A stretch of 64,000 nt of DNA, taken from positions 1-64,000 of the forward strand of contig JAECUM010001092.1 in NCBI GenBank assembly GCA_016617855.1, given 5' to 3'. This DNA comes from Megalonaias nervosa (lineage: Eukaryota > Mollusca > Bivalvia > Unionida > Unionidae). The position numbers and the translations under genes were made by a program. The number at the start of each line of letters is the position of its first letter. Positions within the stretch are counted from its first letter, which is position 1. Under the pieces are notes generated by a model. The model did no database searches and was not told where the DNA came from. It worked only from the letters and a program-made list of their open reading frames with translations. Below are positions 54,432 through 64,000 of the stretch, one piece after another.

Positions 54432-55089
54432 TTACAACATCTAATAATCACTACAATCAGTCCAATGAAATTTGGAAACATCAGATAAATGTGACAGCAA
54501 TCAAGTTCTGGAAAATGAAATGTCTGTCATAGTTTGCACTGTTTAAACACACAATTCTTCAAATATGTTACCCAATCATATTACCTTAGGAGAATTTCTG
54601 TTACTTGCAAATTCAATCCTCCCAGGTTGAAACTCTTTAGCTAAATAGCTAAAAGCTATCTGCCCACCTAGGTGGCAGTTAGATAGCGAGATCTTCCTTT
54701 GATACTGAGATTGGCACCAATTCCTGTGAATCATCAGTTACTACTTCTGCTCTTGCTGAGTAGCCTCACAAAATCCATACAAGCAGTTTGGAAGTTTTCT
54801 ACCTTAACACAACTTGGAGGGGTTTCCAAGTTTTCTGTTTCTCATATATCCTAACTTTCAATATGTTATCACTTTGCCATCTTCTCACACACTTAGGCAC
54901 TTTGGTGCATCCCTCCACATTTCACAGTATCGTCCCCTCACATTGCAAGAGCCATATTAATATGTGCATACCTGGTGCATGATAAATAAAACTAATCTAG
55001 TATTACTTTATAATTTCCACTGAGGCAGGATACATACAATTAAGTTTCTATATTATATTGTCATAGTGTCTGATTTCATAGTTGTATTC

Positions 55090-55580
55090 ATGATGCTTTA
55101 CTGATTTTACCTGTATAGAATGCCATTGGTTCCTTCCTACAAGTAACATTGTCTCAGAGTGGATATTGTAGCATATGCTCCATAATTATCAATAATGATG
55201 TTTCAGTTCCTTTTTTATATGACAGTTTTTAGTGTAATTTAGAAAACTTGTTCATTTACTGCATAGCTTCAGCTGTTGTCGGATAAGTGCAGGTGAGTTT
55301 TCTAGAAATGGAATACTCAGTAGTGTCCAGCTCATATGTGTAACTACTATAAGCAATGCTTTAGGGATTTTACCTATATAGGAAGTAAAAAATTGGCCTT
55401 TCAACAGGTAAGTTGTTACTAGAAATGATTATTCTGCTGTCACTTTGTACGTGGAGTTACCATAAGCAATGCTTCAGTGATTTTATCTGTATAGGCTGTA
55501 AAAATTGCCTTTCCACAGGTTACCTGATACTACAATTGATTATTTAGCATCCACTTTGTAAATGTTAATAGTGATGCCCT
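55090..55580. repeat. Degenerate tandem repeat, about 118-bp unit, 3-4 copies
   Basis: CATAAGCAATGCTTCAGTGA then TTTTATCTGTATAGGCTGTA and a CCTTTCCACAGGT-like stretch recurs near 55095, 55355 and 55470 with divergence. Confidence 0.7.
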
Positions 55581-55789
55581 AATTCTCTACCTGTACCGGC
55601 TGTGTGCACCGTTTTACAGCTGTCTATCATAGTGGGTAACTCAGCATGGACACTCAAAAGCTCATAAAGCAGGCACTCAATACATTAGATATATATATTG
55701 TCTGCTCTTTTTTTTTTTTTAATTTTAGACCATAAGTGAGACCAGCCTGACAACCATTCAACTTGTCAAGATTTCTCTAATTATTGTTC

Positions 55790-58440
55790 CTTAAATACAT
55801 GTGAGACTTGTATGTTATGGACAGAAGTCAGTGGGAGGCAATTCTCATGGCACTAAGGGCAAGGTGCAGAAACATGGCTTGAAGGATTTAAACATCTTCT
55901 TGCACACAGGTCTGAAACCATATCATTTACTGCAGAGTGAGATGAAGAGCAACAACAGCCTTAGTATTATCATCTCATATCAGAATTACAGCTACATGGA
56001 TCAATATCCTATACTCTCTCTCAAACTCAAGAACTAGACTGCATAATGCCAGCCAAGATGGCCATGTTCCTTCATGCCTGGACTTGGCTATATAACTCAG
56101 ATCACAATCGGCCATGTCCACAATTGATCATACTGTATCAGCCATCAGCCAACGAACCATTTTCACGACTTGCACAGTGCTGCTAGGCACTTCCTGGGTA
56201 TGATGCCCTGTTTAGTGCCGCAATAACCAGGAACCCAGTTCATGAGACCAGTTATACAGCAGACTAACCTGCAAAGAACTTCCTGCAGACGATGCACAGT
56301 CCATACAGGCACTCTCATGGATCAGTTTAACCTGCATAGTGCTACCAAGCGCTTCTGTGGACAATGTCCAGTTTATACAGGCACACTCATGGATCAATCT
56401 AACCCACTGAGTACATCTAGTCACTTCTGGCATATGATGTCAATCTTGGTTCCTCAGTTCCTAAGAGATGTCTCTTTACTTGCCTTCAAGCATCTGCCAT
56501 CCGGAGAGAGCTTCTGCTTAATGAGACCTTAACAGGAAGGGGATTTATTCATAATGTGCTGCAAGTATAGTGGACTGTCATTCTCAACATTCTTCTCCAA
56601 CTACTTCACAGGTAACACAGGAGACATTGGCTTCACTATCTTAATCCAAAACTAATGAAAACTGGCCCTCAAGTTCCATCATCATTGTTAGATCTTACTA
56701 CGATCAGTGAAATTCTGCCTTGCAGGCTTGGACTGAAGAAGTTTTCTGCCCTTTCCCATTGGGGATGTGTCCTTCTCTTTCCTCTGCATCACCTGGTGGG
56801 TCTACAGTTCTAACATCAGGTGACCTTCATCTATGCAAGACTCTACTTTCAACTGCTTCCACAATGTGACAAGTTACTGATATTTTGCGACTGCTTACAT
56901 CATCGTGTGATCAACATTACATCTAATATCAATGGCGATCTTCAGTAGGCTTCAGCTTGACTTCTCCCACCTCAATTCTCACTGGAAATATGTGGGAGCA
57001 TGTTTATAGAATGGCCAACTTCGTAACATAGAGGCCGAACATACTATGACCATAGCCATAACAGCAGCTGTCAACTTACAACTTATGGAATGAGATGCAA
57101 TGCTCTCAATCTCCACCTTCTTAGTGACAATCATAGACCAAGCTATGCTCACAACCTTAATCCAATCTCTTTAATGATCAGGTTGACAGAATTCACAACA
57201 GGTCACTAAGGATGCTTTCTATACATTCCTCACATTCTGAGCTAAAGCGGAGGGATTTGCAAGTTAACCAGCAAAGGGTCACAGGTATGTCCTACCAAAT
57301 TTATAACCATCTAAATCCATTGTTCTTCCAAACTAAGCGGATGAGTCAAAGGGAGTTAAATCAACTTTTTTGCACTCTTGGGTTCATGTTTGGATGCAAC
57401 ATTGGGTTATAATACTGTCTCATGGCTTCCAGAAACTTTGTGATTCACCCACAACAGGCTACAGAACAGTAGGCTATTTATATTCTGGAGCAAGACAGAA
57501 TTTTTAGGTTCAAGGTTGCTTTCTTGCGCTCCCATAACAATGATTCTGTGATCCAAATAGACACTAAATCTTGACCATTGGACCTACTTTCACACTCTGC
57601 ACAATATGAGGATGGATGCAAACATGGAGGACTGAGGGAGCAATTTTTCTACTGTTTTGGGATGCCATAGGCATGCGGCCCGCACAGGATCATTATTTAC
57701 ATATCAACATTCTTGGACCTATTATTGACAAGTTGGAAACCAAAATCCCATCCTTTGTCTCACCAGTCCTGGATCCAAAAGGCCTGAATAATCAGTGCTC
57801 TTTCTGCTGATTGGAACAGCCAAATGTATAAAGCACTTTATACCAATGTAGGCATCCGTACCACAAAAGCAAACTTCCTATGGCTCTTCGATGAGAAACA
57901 GCATCAATTACAATTAAAACTACTGTTTCTTGTTTACTGGCACAATGTATTATCATAGAAGAAAGGATATCAAACAATCAAAGAATATATTTTATCTTCT
58001 GTTCATTTTGGATTCACCTTGCTAATGACACTGGATCCTTGCCCAAGTGGAATTTATCATGGGGATTATCCTGGCTGAAGAAGACACTATTTGAACTGCT
58101 CTCAAGAGCTCAATTAGTGTACCTCTCATATAAGTCCCACCTCCTCACTGCTTTGGTGATCAACAGGCAAAATCAACAAATACATTTTGTATTGGTCAAC
58201 ATGCAGTTCTGACAAGATGAATCAGTATCACTCATGAAGCCCCCTGCTTTCATTGCCAACAACAGGCTACCATTCCTGGGTAATCAGATATTGGTAATAA
58301 TTCCTGTCTACACTGGATACTTCATCTCAAGGTCATTTACAGGACCCAGTGCGAGCTCTGAAGTTGTATTATAGAAAGACCAAGCCATTACATTAAAAGA
58401 GGTCATGACTCATTTGCCATCAAAGTGGAGTGTTAATGAC
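55790..58440 (+). mobile_element. Degenerate DIRS-like (tyrosine-recombinase) retroelement relic
   Basis: All frames are broken, but strings typical of DIRS/Ngaro polyproteins survive in order. PQFLRDVSLLAFKHLPSGES (about 56441-56500) resembles the RT-RNase H linker. WRTEGAIF followed by GMRPAQDHYLHINILGP (about 57620-57730) resembles the RNase H segment with its HIN(V/I)LE motif. DPVRALKLYYRKTKPLH (58343-58393) resembles the CPVRAL..YL..T block of the tyrosine recombinase. A 75-bp segment is repeated about three times at 56260-56420. Ends are not defined; a SINE inserted into the right end. Confidence 0.55.
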
Positions 58441-58755
58441 TGTGTAAGTGTAGTTTGGATTTTTAATGTAGCTTTAACAATTTTTCAGTCATATTGCTAT
58501 ATCTGCAATGTGTCATGTTATAATGATGTCTAGCACTGGGGCTTCATGCCACAGACATGAACCATCATGTCCAACCCAGTCACATTATCCTCACACCAGG
58601 TCGACCATTCCTAACACTAACCTCTTAATGCTGAGCACCAAGCGAGGCAGCCGTAAGTACCATTTTTATAAGTCTTTGGTATGACTCTGAGGGGTTTGAA
58701 CCTGCGACCTCCCATATCTGAGGTGGACACTAACCATTTAGGTCACCGGAGTGGA
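58440..58755 (-). mobile_element. tRNA-derived SINE, copy 4
   Basis: This is a minus-strand copy with the tRNA-like head at the right (ACCTCAGATATGGGAGGTCG) and the family 3' end at the left (TTTGGATTTTTAATGTAGC). Near-identical GTTAATGAC / GTTAACGAC flanks suggest a target duplication. It interrupts the end of the DIRS-like relic. Confidence 0.85.
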
Positions 58756-58774
58756 CTGTTAACGACAGTGCTGG

Positions 58775-59065
58775 GTGGATAGTAAAATGGGAGGTATTAG
58801 TCACTACACACATCATGATGAATAAGATATGTGTAGTATATTGGTGGTATGTTTAAGGATAGTAAATAAATAAGTAATGGTCACTGCACATGGCGTGTTG
58901 GAAAGTAAATGGAGGATACTGGTCACTACACATTGCATGTTGGATAGTAAATGGGGGATGCCGTAGAGTAGATAAGTAGGTGATGGATAGTAGATAACCG
59001 TGTCATGGATAATAGATAAGTAGGTTCACGATAGTAGATTACTAAGTATTGGATAGCAGATCACT
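58775..59065. repeat. Degenerate short repeats (GGATAGTAGATAAGTAGGT-like)
   Basis: TGGATAGTAAATGG and GGATAGTAGATAA variants recur irregularly about every 25-60 bp. Confidence 0.6.
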
Positions 59066-60149
59066 ATTTAACATTACCTCTTTCATCTAACCCAATACAA
59101 AACCAAAAACCAAACACTTTCAGCATAGAGGTGTAATGTTAAATTCTCATTTGACCCCAAGTATGCTCTCAATGTAAACCTACGGCATAATTCTAATTCC
59201 TGTTTTCCCATCAAATAACACATATTACCACTTTTGCTGCATATGAGCTACTCACGTGTTGCACATAAGTAGGTATACTAACTTATATGGGATTAAATAC
59301 TCTTGCAATGATTAAATCTTATGAGCTGTAGTCAATTTTTGTGCTAATGATCATAAATGCCAGAAATTAAGTGCCATCCCACCCTAGATTCACATCTGGA
59401 TCTTTAAAAAAAAAATTAATTTGCCTTCCTCAGTCTGAAGCAAATTATGGCGAAGTGGGCATATACAGATCAATACTAATCAATAATTTTGCTGTTCTAC
59501 AGCAAATGTAGTGAAGTGAAATAAGAAATGATTTAATAATTTTATAAACTTTCATTAATATTTCATCATCATTTTAATACTCTAAATAAAAATGGGAATA
59601 TTTTGAATTTCTACACCCATTTCTACACATTTACAAGAACTATATCAATTCTGACTGGAGATATAATTTCGTCCAGATATTTGGGCCTGGCTTGGACACT
59701 GCCCTATTATGATTAAAATGCACCAAAAGCACCGGCAAATTATTGGACAATTAATATGACTTCTGGTAAGGGAAAAGATAAAATTATGTTTCAAGTAAAA
59801 CATGTAATAGACATGAATAAAATGAAGTAAAAGTTCCATAAAGCAAGATTTACTAAGATTCAATTGGGGTATTTTGATACAAAAAGTTAAAGTGAAGGGC
59901 CTCCAATGGATCATCCCTGGCCTGGATTTATTACTTCTAAAGATTTTTTGCTAAGGTCATTTGCTTTTTACTCTTAGTAATTAAAGTTAGAAGTGTTTCA
60001 GCAGAAAACCTATGAGAGTAATATTTTTTATTTAATAAAATCTGAAATTAAAAATAAATTGTCAGTAACGGCACTGATTATATAAAATGCTTAAAAAAAT
60101 GCATAATACAGGTGATAACCTTACACAACAAAAATGTTTCAGGTGTTTA

Positions 60150-60272
60150 ATATGGTAATACAACTAACCTGCCTTCAGAGACCACTGCTATGAAAGACCA
60201 CAAGTCTTGAGAAACCATTATTTTCTGGACATATGGGGTGGTCTTTCAAGATAAAACCTATTTCACCAAACA
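60150..60272. mobile_element. Second palindromic MITE family, diverged copy
   Basis: TCTTGAGAAACCATTATTTT and GGTGGTCTTTCAAGATAAAA correspond to the element at 243-424. The outer ends are degraded. Confidence 0.6.
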
Positions 60273-60944
60273 TATTAAACTTGCTTCCAAATTTTAGTTT
60301 TTTTTAAACATTGTCATGGTTTTAACAAATAATTCTCTGCAAAAAAATTTATAAACTTGCACATGGTTTATACAAAAAATTATTCTTAAAGCAAAATTTT
60401 TTTCTTGCACATAATTAAATATGTAAGGAAACTTTCATTTAGAAATCCTTTACTGGTGTGCATCATAGGCACATTCAGTTGTACAGTACTGAAGCTGCAT
60501 TGTATTATCACTGCATTTCCATACAGCTCTTTCCTTAGTAAAAACATTTTTCCACCAGAAGATTTTGTATTTTACAAACTAGTGTTATAAAATATAATAT
60601 GTACTAGCAAATTATTATTAACTCAGTGTTACTTGTCATATTTTTATTTTGTATCTTGATTCAGTTTAAATTGTAGATCATTCATTATAATTCCTAACAC
60701 ACATTATTTTGTTATATTTGTATCTTATTCTATTCAGATTTATGCATTTTGTGTTCTCAAATTGTTTTCCTGCAAGAACAATACATAACCCCAAACCTGT
60801 GATTCTAAAAAATCCTCATCACAGTTACTTAGTTCACATTCTAATATAAACTGGCAAGCAACTGCATACTATACTATATGTTTATCTGGTTTGCATATTA
60901 AATTAGTAAACTGAATCTCTTGATATTCCACAAGCGCTATAAAA

Positions 60945-61195
60945 TCTGATCAGAAACATGGCCTTAAGTGTGCTCACAAGCTCAGCCAATCAGAGGCAAG
61001 ATCACCCCATGAGTATCACTCATATTCAAACTCATCTGAGTTCTTGACACATGCTTACTTACTGATTCTCATCAAAATCTGTAAGAAATATGGCCCTTTG
61101 AGTGTAACCTCACAAGATCAACCAATCAGATGCAATATCATGTTATTAATATGCATATCAGTCATTTATAATTGAACTCATCTGAAACCTTTATA
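60945..61195 (+). repeat. 150-bp repeat family, two units
   Basis: AGCTCAGCCAATCAGAGGCA (about 60980) and AGATCAACCAATCAGATGCA (about 61111) mark two units of the family seen at 29.8 kb, same orientation. Confidence 0.75.
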
Positions 61196-62039
61196 ATATG
61201 CTGGCGACACACGATATATACATGCAAACTAAAAATGTGCAATTCAAAGTTACATCAGCAAACACCCTTTACTTTGAGGTCTGATTTTTATCAAAATATT
61301 ACCTTTTCATTTTTAAAGTGCACTTCACTAACTTCAAATAAAGGCTTGTATTATTATTGTGCCAGATCATACAAAAATAGGCAGACACAGCTAAGAGATC
61401 AGGCATACAATAAACATGATTGCTTTTAAGATACCATAGCCTTTATTCCTCTTGAAATTTAAAAACTACATATTTTCAGGAATACCTCTTGCTCTAATTA
61501 GAGTTCAAAACAATGGGCACATTTTTTTTTGAGGAAACAATAATGCATACCTGAACTTTATTTTGAATGATGATATCAATTATATCATGAATGAATTCCA
61601 ACATTCCCTGATGGAGTGAACAGTCAAGTTTAGGGTAGTGCTTAAGATGTTATACCTGAGAGTCAAATAAAAAGTCCTAATGCTAACACATGTATTTAAA
61701 AAAAATAATTAGTCTGCAGCAGTTTTTCATGTGTCTGACAGTTTGGGACTCTTCCTAGGGCATCCAAAGGAATGTACAATATAAATATCACAGACCCAGC
61801 TATGTGAAAAATTAGTATCCAAACATTATATCAACAAGAGTTCAACATTTTGTCACTCATCACAAATAGATCTGATCTGTTCATAACAGGAGATGACTGA
61901 AATTGTAAAAAGTGTAAAAATTGTTACAGGATGTATTCCAAAATGAGGAACCTAATGTAAAATGCAAATCTGTTGCACTATATTCCTGTTTTATAGTTCT
62001 GTGCCATCTCAAATGAAAATCTTTCTTTCCCCTCTTTCT

Positions 62040-64000
62040 TTAGTGTTCAAATTTAGGAGCAATAGGAATAAATGATGATGAATATCCATGAAAAAATTTA
62101 GGTTTTGTCTGTTTTGAGCATTTTTGTTTGGATTTTTCTGCTACCGATCCAATACAGCTAGGTGCAGTATGGTCATTTTGTGTTCTACTGATAGACTGGT
62201 TCAACTGACCATCAATGACAGCTGCTGCATTCAAACTTGAATTTAATTCACCAGCCTGCATTAAACCTCCTGAACTGGTATTTTTCTTTGATTCTACTTC
62301 CGCAGTGTTTTCAGCATTAGCATGCAGAACAACATCAGTGATTTTCAAACTGTCATAAGATCTCTTCCTGAAAGGAACTGAATTTCTGCGCATTATCATT
62401 GGAATCTTGGAAAACTTCTTTCTTCCTCTGTTAGATCCCATGTTATGCATTACTTTGCCAGGGTAGACAACAAAATTTGAAATATCTGAATTATTCATAT
62501 TTTTCGCAGGTGAGCTATGTATCTTCTGTTTCATTCCATTAAATTTAGCAACACACTTCTGCTCTTGGTCACTACTAATGTAAGTCTCCATGCTTTGCTG
62601 CAACTTTGCGGCAGAAAAATTCATATGCAAATTTGAAACTGCTGATGGCACCAATGTAACCATTGCTCCAGGAGGGTTTTGAATAATAATACCTTCTGTA
62701 GACTGTGATTGTCCTGTAGGTGAATACAAAGGAATTCCTGGGATGATAGGCAGACCCAGTGCAGAATTATGAGACTGATCCAGGAATTGTGTACATGTTC
62801 CAAGTGTGTTACCATCTGTAAACTTATTGGCCCTTGATTGCGCTACTTTGCCACTGTGTATGTTGGAAGTGCTCATTTGCATAGTTTGTGCCTCAGAAGT
62901 GCTTGCAATTGAAAGCATTTGTGCATCTTTTAATATCAACATATCATTCTCAAGTAAAGTGTACTTATCACTCGTTTCTCCAAAACAATCTTCCTCAGTT
63001 TTGATAACAGGAAGACTACTATTAAATGCTGACCATCTGGTATCCTCTGTACTCAATTTTCTATTGCAACTTGAGAAGTCATTTTGAGATTGACCTCTTC
63101 CCTTGAAACAATGTGGTAATCCATGATCAGCACTGCAGGTTGCCTCTTGGTTCACATGATATCCTGATTCTGGACATGCAAATGCGCAGTTTTCAAGAAT
63201 AATGCCACAATTGTCGGGAGGTAACACCTTTGGTACTGGTGATTCTGGTGGAGATATTGGTTCACTTTTGACCATGGCTGGAAACAGAGAACTTAGAGAT
63301 GTTCTAGCAGATTTACACTCTATTCTTTCAAGTGTTGGCATTGTTCTTTCATCACTGCATGATGGTATATATCTGGGTGTTTCACATTTCACCAAACTTG
63401 GCATTGGTATCTCATCGCTAAAGGAAGAATTATTGGATTCCATGTTAGCAGCTGCTTTTTCTAGTAAACATTCTTGTTTAACATTTTCTGGGAGTGTTTG
63501 TTTCAAAGATGCAGTCTCTTTATGTTCAGGTGAACTGACACCTTTATCTAATAGGTTGGGTTCCACAACTGACTTCCTTTCAATCCTTACTATTACTGGT
63601 GAATGCAAGTTTATATCTCCAGCACATGTATTGTGAACTGAGTAATTAAGTGTTTTAATATAAATACTACCCGTGTTATCATTTATATTAGCCACTGGTT
63701 TCACCTCCGTTGAGCTGCTTACATATGTATTCATATCTGTGCTTCCCACTTTGCTTCCCTTGCTGATGTTTGATAACTGGTTCAAAAGTTTTGTCATCTG
63801 CATCTTCTGGAGTCCCATTTCAAGTTGCTTACCACTACTCTGTACACCATACACAAAATGTACCACACTTTCAAGTTCTGGGCGTGAAACTCCAGCTTTT
63901 ATGACTATAGGTCCATTGTTTGCATTCACCACAAACCTGTAAAATTTCTCGTCTGCCGCAACAAGAAGCAAGCCATGCACTGGAAATGTGGATGCATCAT
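62040..64000 (-). CDS. Nuclear protein with BTB/POZ-like segment, C-terminal exon, 5' end outside window
   Basis: One minus-strand frame is open from the right edge to a TAA at 62040, at least 650 residues. It carries on through the edge (DASTFPVHGLLLVAADEKFY), so the first ATG inside it is not the true start. The first 70 residues have the BTB/POZ pattern: H-G-L-L-L-V-A-A-D-x-x-F, then GVSRPELESVVHFVYG and a leucine/methionine helix ending MTKLLNQL. The rest is polar and low in structure. It has four sumoylation-type motifs (VKQE, VKCE, VKSE, IKTE, near residues 168, 198, 238 and 327 counted from the GTG at 63980), an SPPESP run, and a basic stretch (residues about 517-540) that may be a nuclear signal. 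No zinc fingers are seen here. I do not recognise the specific gene. AATAAA on the minus strand at 61557-61562 is a possible polyadenylation signal. Confidence 0.85.
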   Translation of the reverse strand, partial: DASTFPVHGLLLVAADEKFYRFVVNANNGPIVIKAGVSRPELESVVHFVYGVQSSGKQLEMGLQKMQMTKLLNQLSNISKGSKVGSTDMNTYVSSSTEVKPVANINDNTGSIYIKTLNYSVHNTCAGDINLHSPVIVRIERKSVVEPNLLDKGVSSPEHKETASLKQTLPENVKQECLLEKAAANMESNNSSFSDEIPMPSLVKCETPRYIPSCSDERTMPTLERIECKSARTSLSSLFPAMVKSEPISPPESPVPKVLPPDNCGIILENCAFACPESGYHVNQEATCSADHGLPHCFKGRGQSQNDFSSCNRKLSTEDTRWSAFNSSLPVIKTEEDCFGETSDKYTLLENDMLILKDAQMLSIASTSEAQTMQMSTSNIHSGKVAQSRANKFTDGNTLGTCTQFLDQSHNSALGLPIIPGIPLYSPTGQSQSTEGIIIQNPPGAMVTLVPSAVSNLHMNFSAAKLQQSMETYISSDQEQKCVAKFNGMKQKIHSSPAKNMNNSDISNFVVYPGKVMHNMGSNRGRKKFSKIPMIMRRNSVPFRKRSYDSLKITDVVLHANAENTAEVESKKNTSSGGLMQAGELNSSLNAAAVIDGQLNQSISRTQNDHTAPSCIGSVAEKSKQKCSKQTKPKFFHGYSSSFIPIAPKFEH

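Larger units (their letters stand above)
59066..62039. other. Intergenic or 3' UTR of the BTB-like gene
   Basis: AT-rich; holds the MITE copy at 60150, two 150-bp repeat units near 61 kb and a possible minus-strand polyadenylation signal at 61557. No other gene seen. Confidence 0.5.

Noticed and set aside
63202..63942. Plus-strand frames of 144 and 89 codons
   Set aside because: They are antisense shadows of the BTB-like coding exon, whose single frame spans the whole stretch.

Overview
This is a 64-kb piece of an animal nuclear genome. It is AT-rich, has spliced genes with introns of 1-8 kb, and is dense in dispersed and tandem repeats. The style of repeats fits a mollusc, probably a bivalve: tRNA-derived SINEs with a CA tail, TA-flanked foldback MITEs, a CR1-like LINE with an esterase-type ORF1, DIRS-like relics and many minisatellites. 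That taxonomic placement is inference. No bacterial, viral, CRISPR or operon features were seen.

Layout. (1) Positions 1-13.5 kb are repeats and unassigned, probably intronic sequence of the next gene. (2) Positions 13.5-35.5 kb, minus strand, hold seven consecutive coding exons of a CFAP70 (TTC18) homologue, an axonemal protein. Splice phases agree across all six introns. The TPR-rich C-terminus must lie left of the window. A 4.3-kb LINE (22482-26800), two SINEs and several MITEs and minisatellites sit in its introns. (3) Positions 35.6-42.7 kb hold a degenerate, possibly DIRS-like, stretch, a diverged 0.9-kb duplication and little else. (4) Positions 42.7-43.3 kb are a CpG-rich segment with a perfect CRE, a likely promoter for DTD1 and possibly also for CFAP70 in the other direction. 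(5) Positions 43.3-53.9 kb, plus strand, hold a complete six-exon DTD1 (D-aminoacyl-tRNA deacylase, 186 aa). (6) Positions 54-62 kb are intergenic, with a DIRS-like relic (55.8-58.4 kb), a SINE and degenerate tandem repeats. (7) Positions 62.0-64.0 kb, minus strand, hold the long 3' coding exon of a nuclear protein with a BTB/POZ-like segment and several sumoylation-type motifs. Its 5' part is outside the window.

The three genes have unrelated jobs: ciliary axoneme, tRNA proofreading, and probable nuclear regulation. I found no new multi-gene system. The most notable items are structural: a DTD1 exon end and its 5' splice site amplified as a minisatellite, a near-perfect 47-bp inverted repeat bracketing one CFAP70 exon, a one-base frame disruption in another CFAP70 exon, and a LINE whose empty target site can be read from an older repeat.
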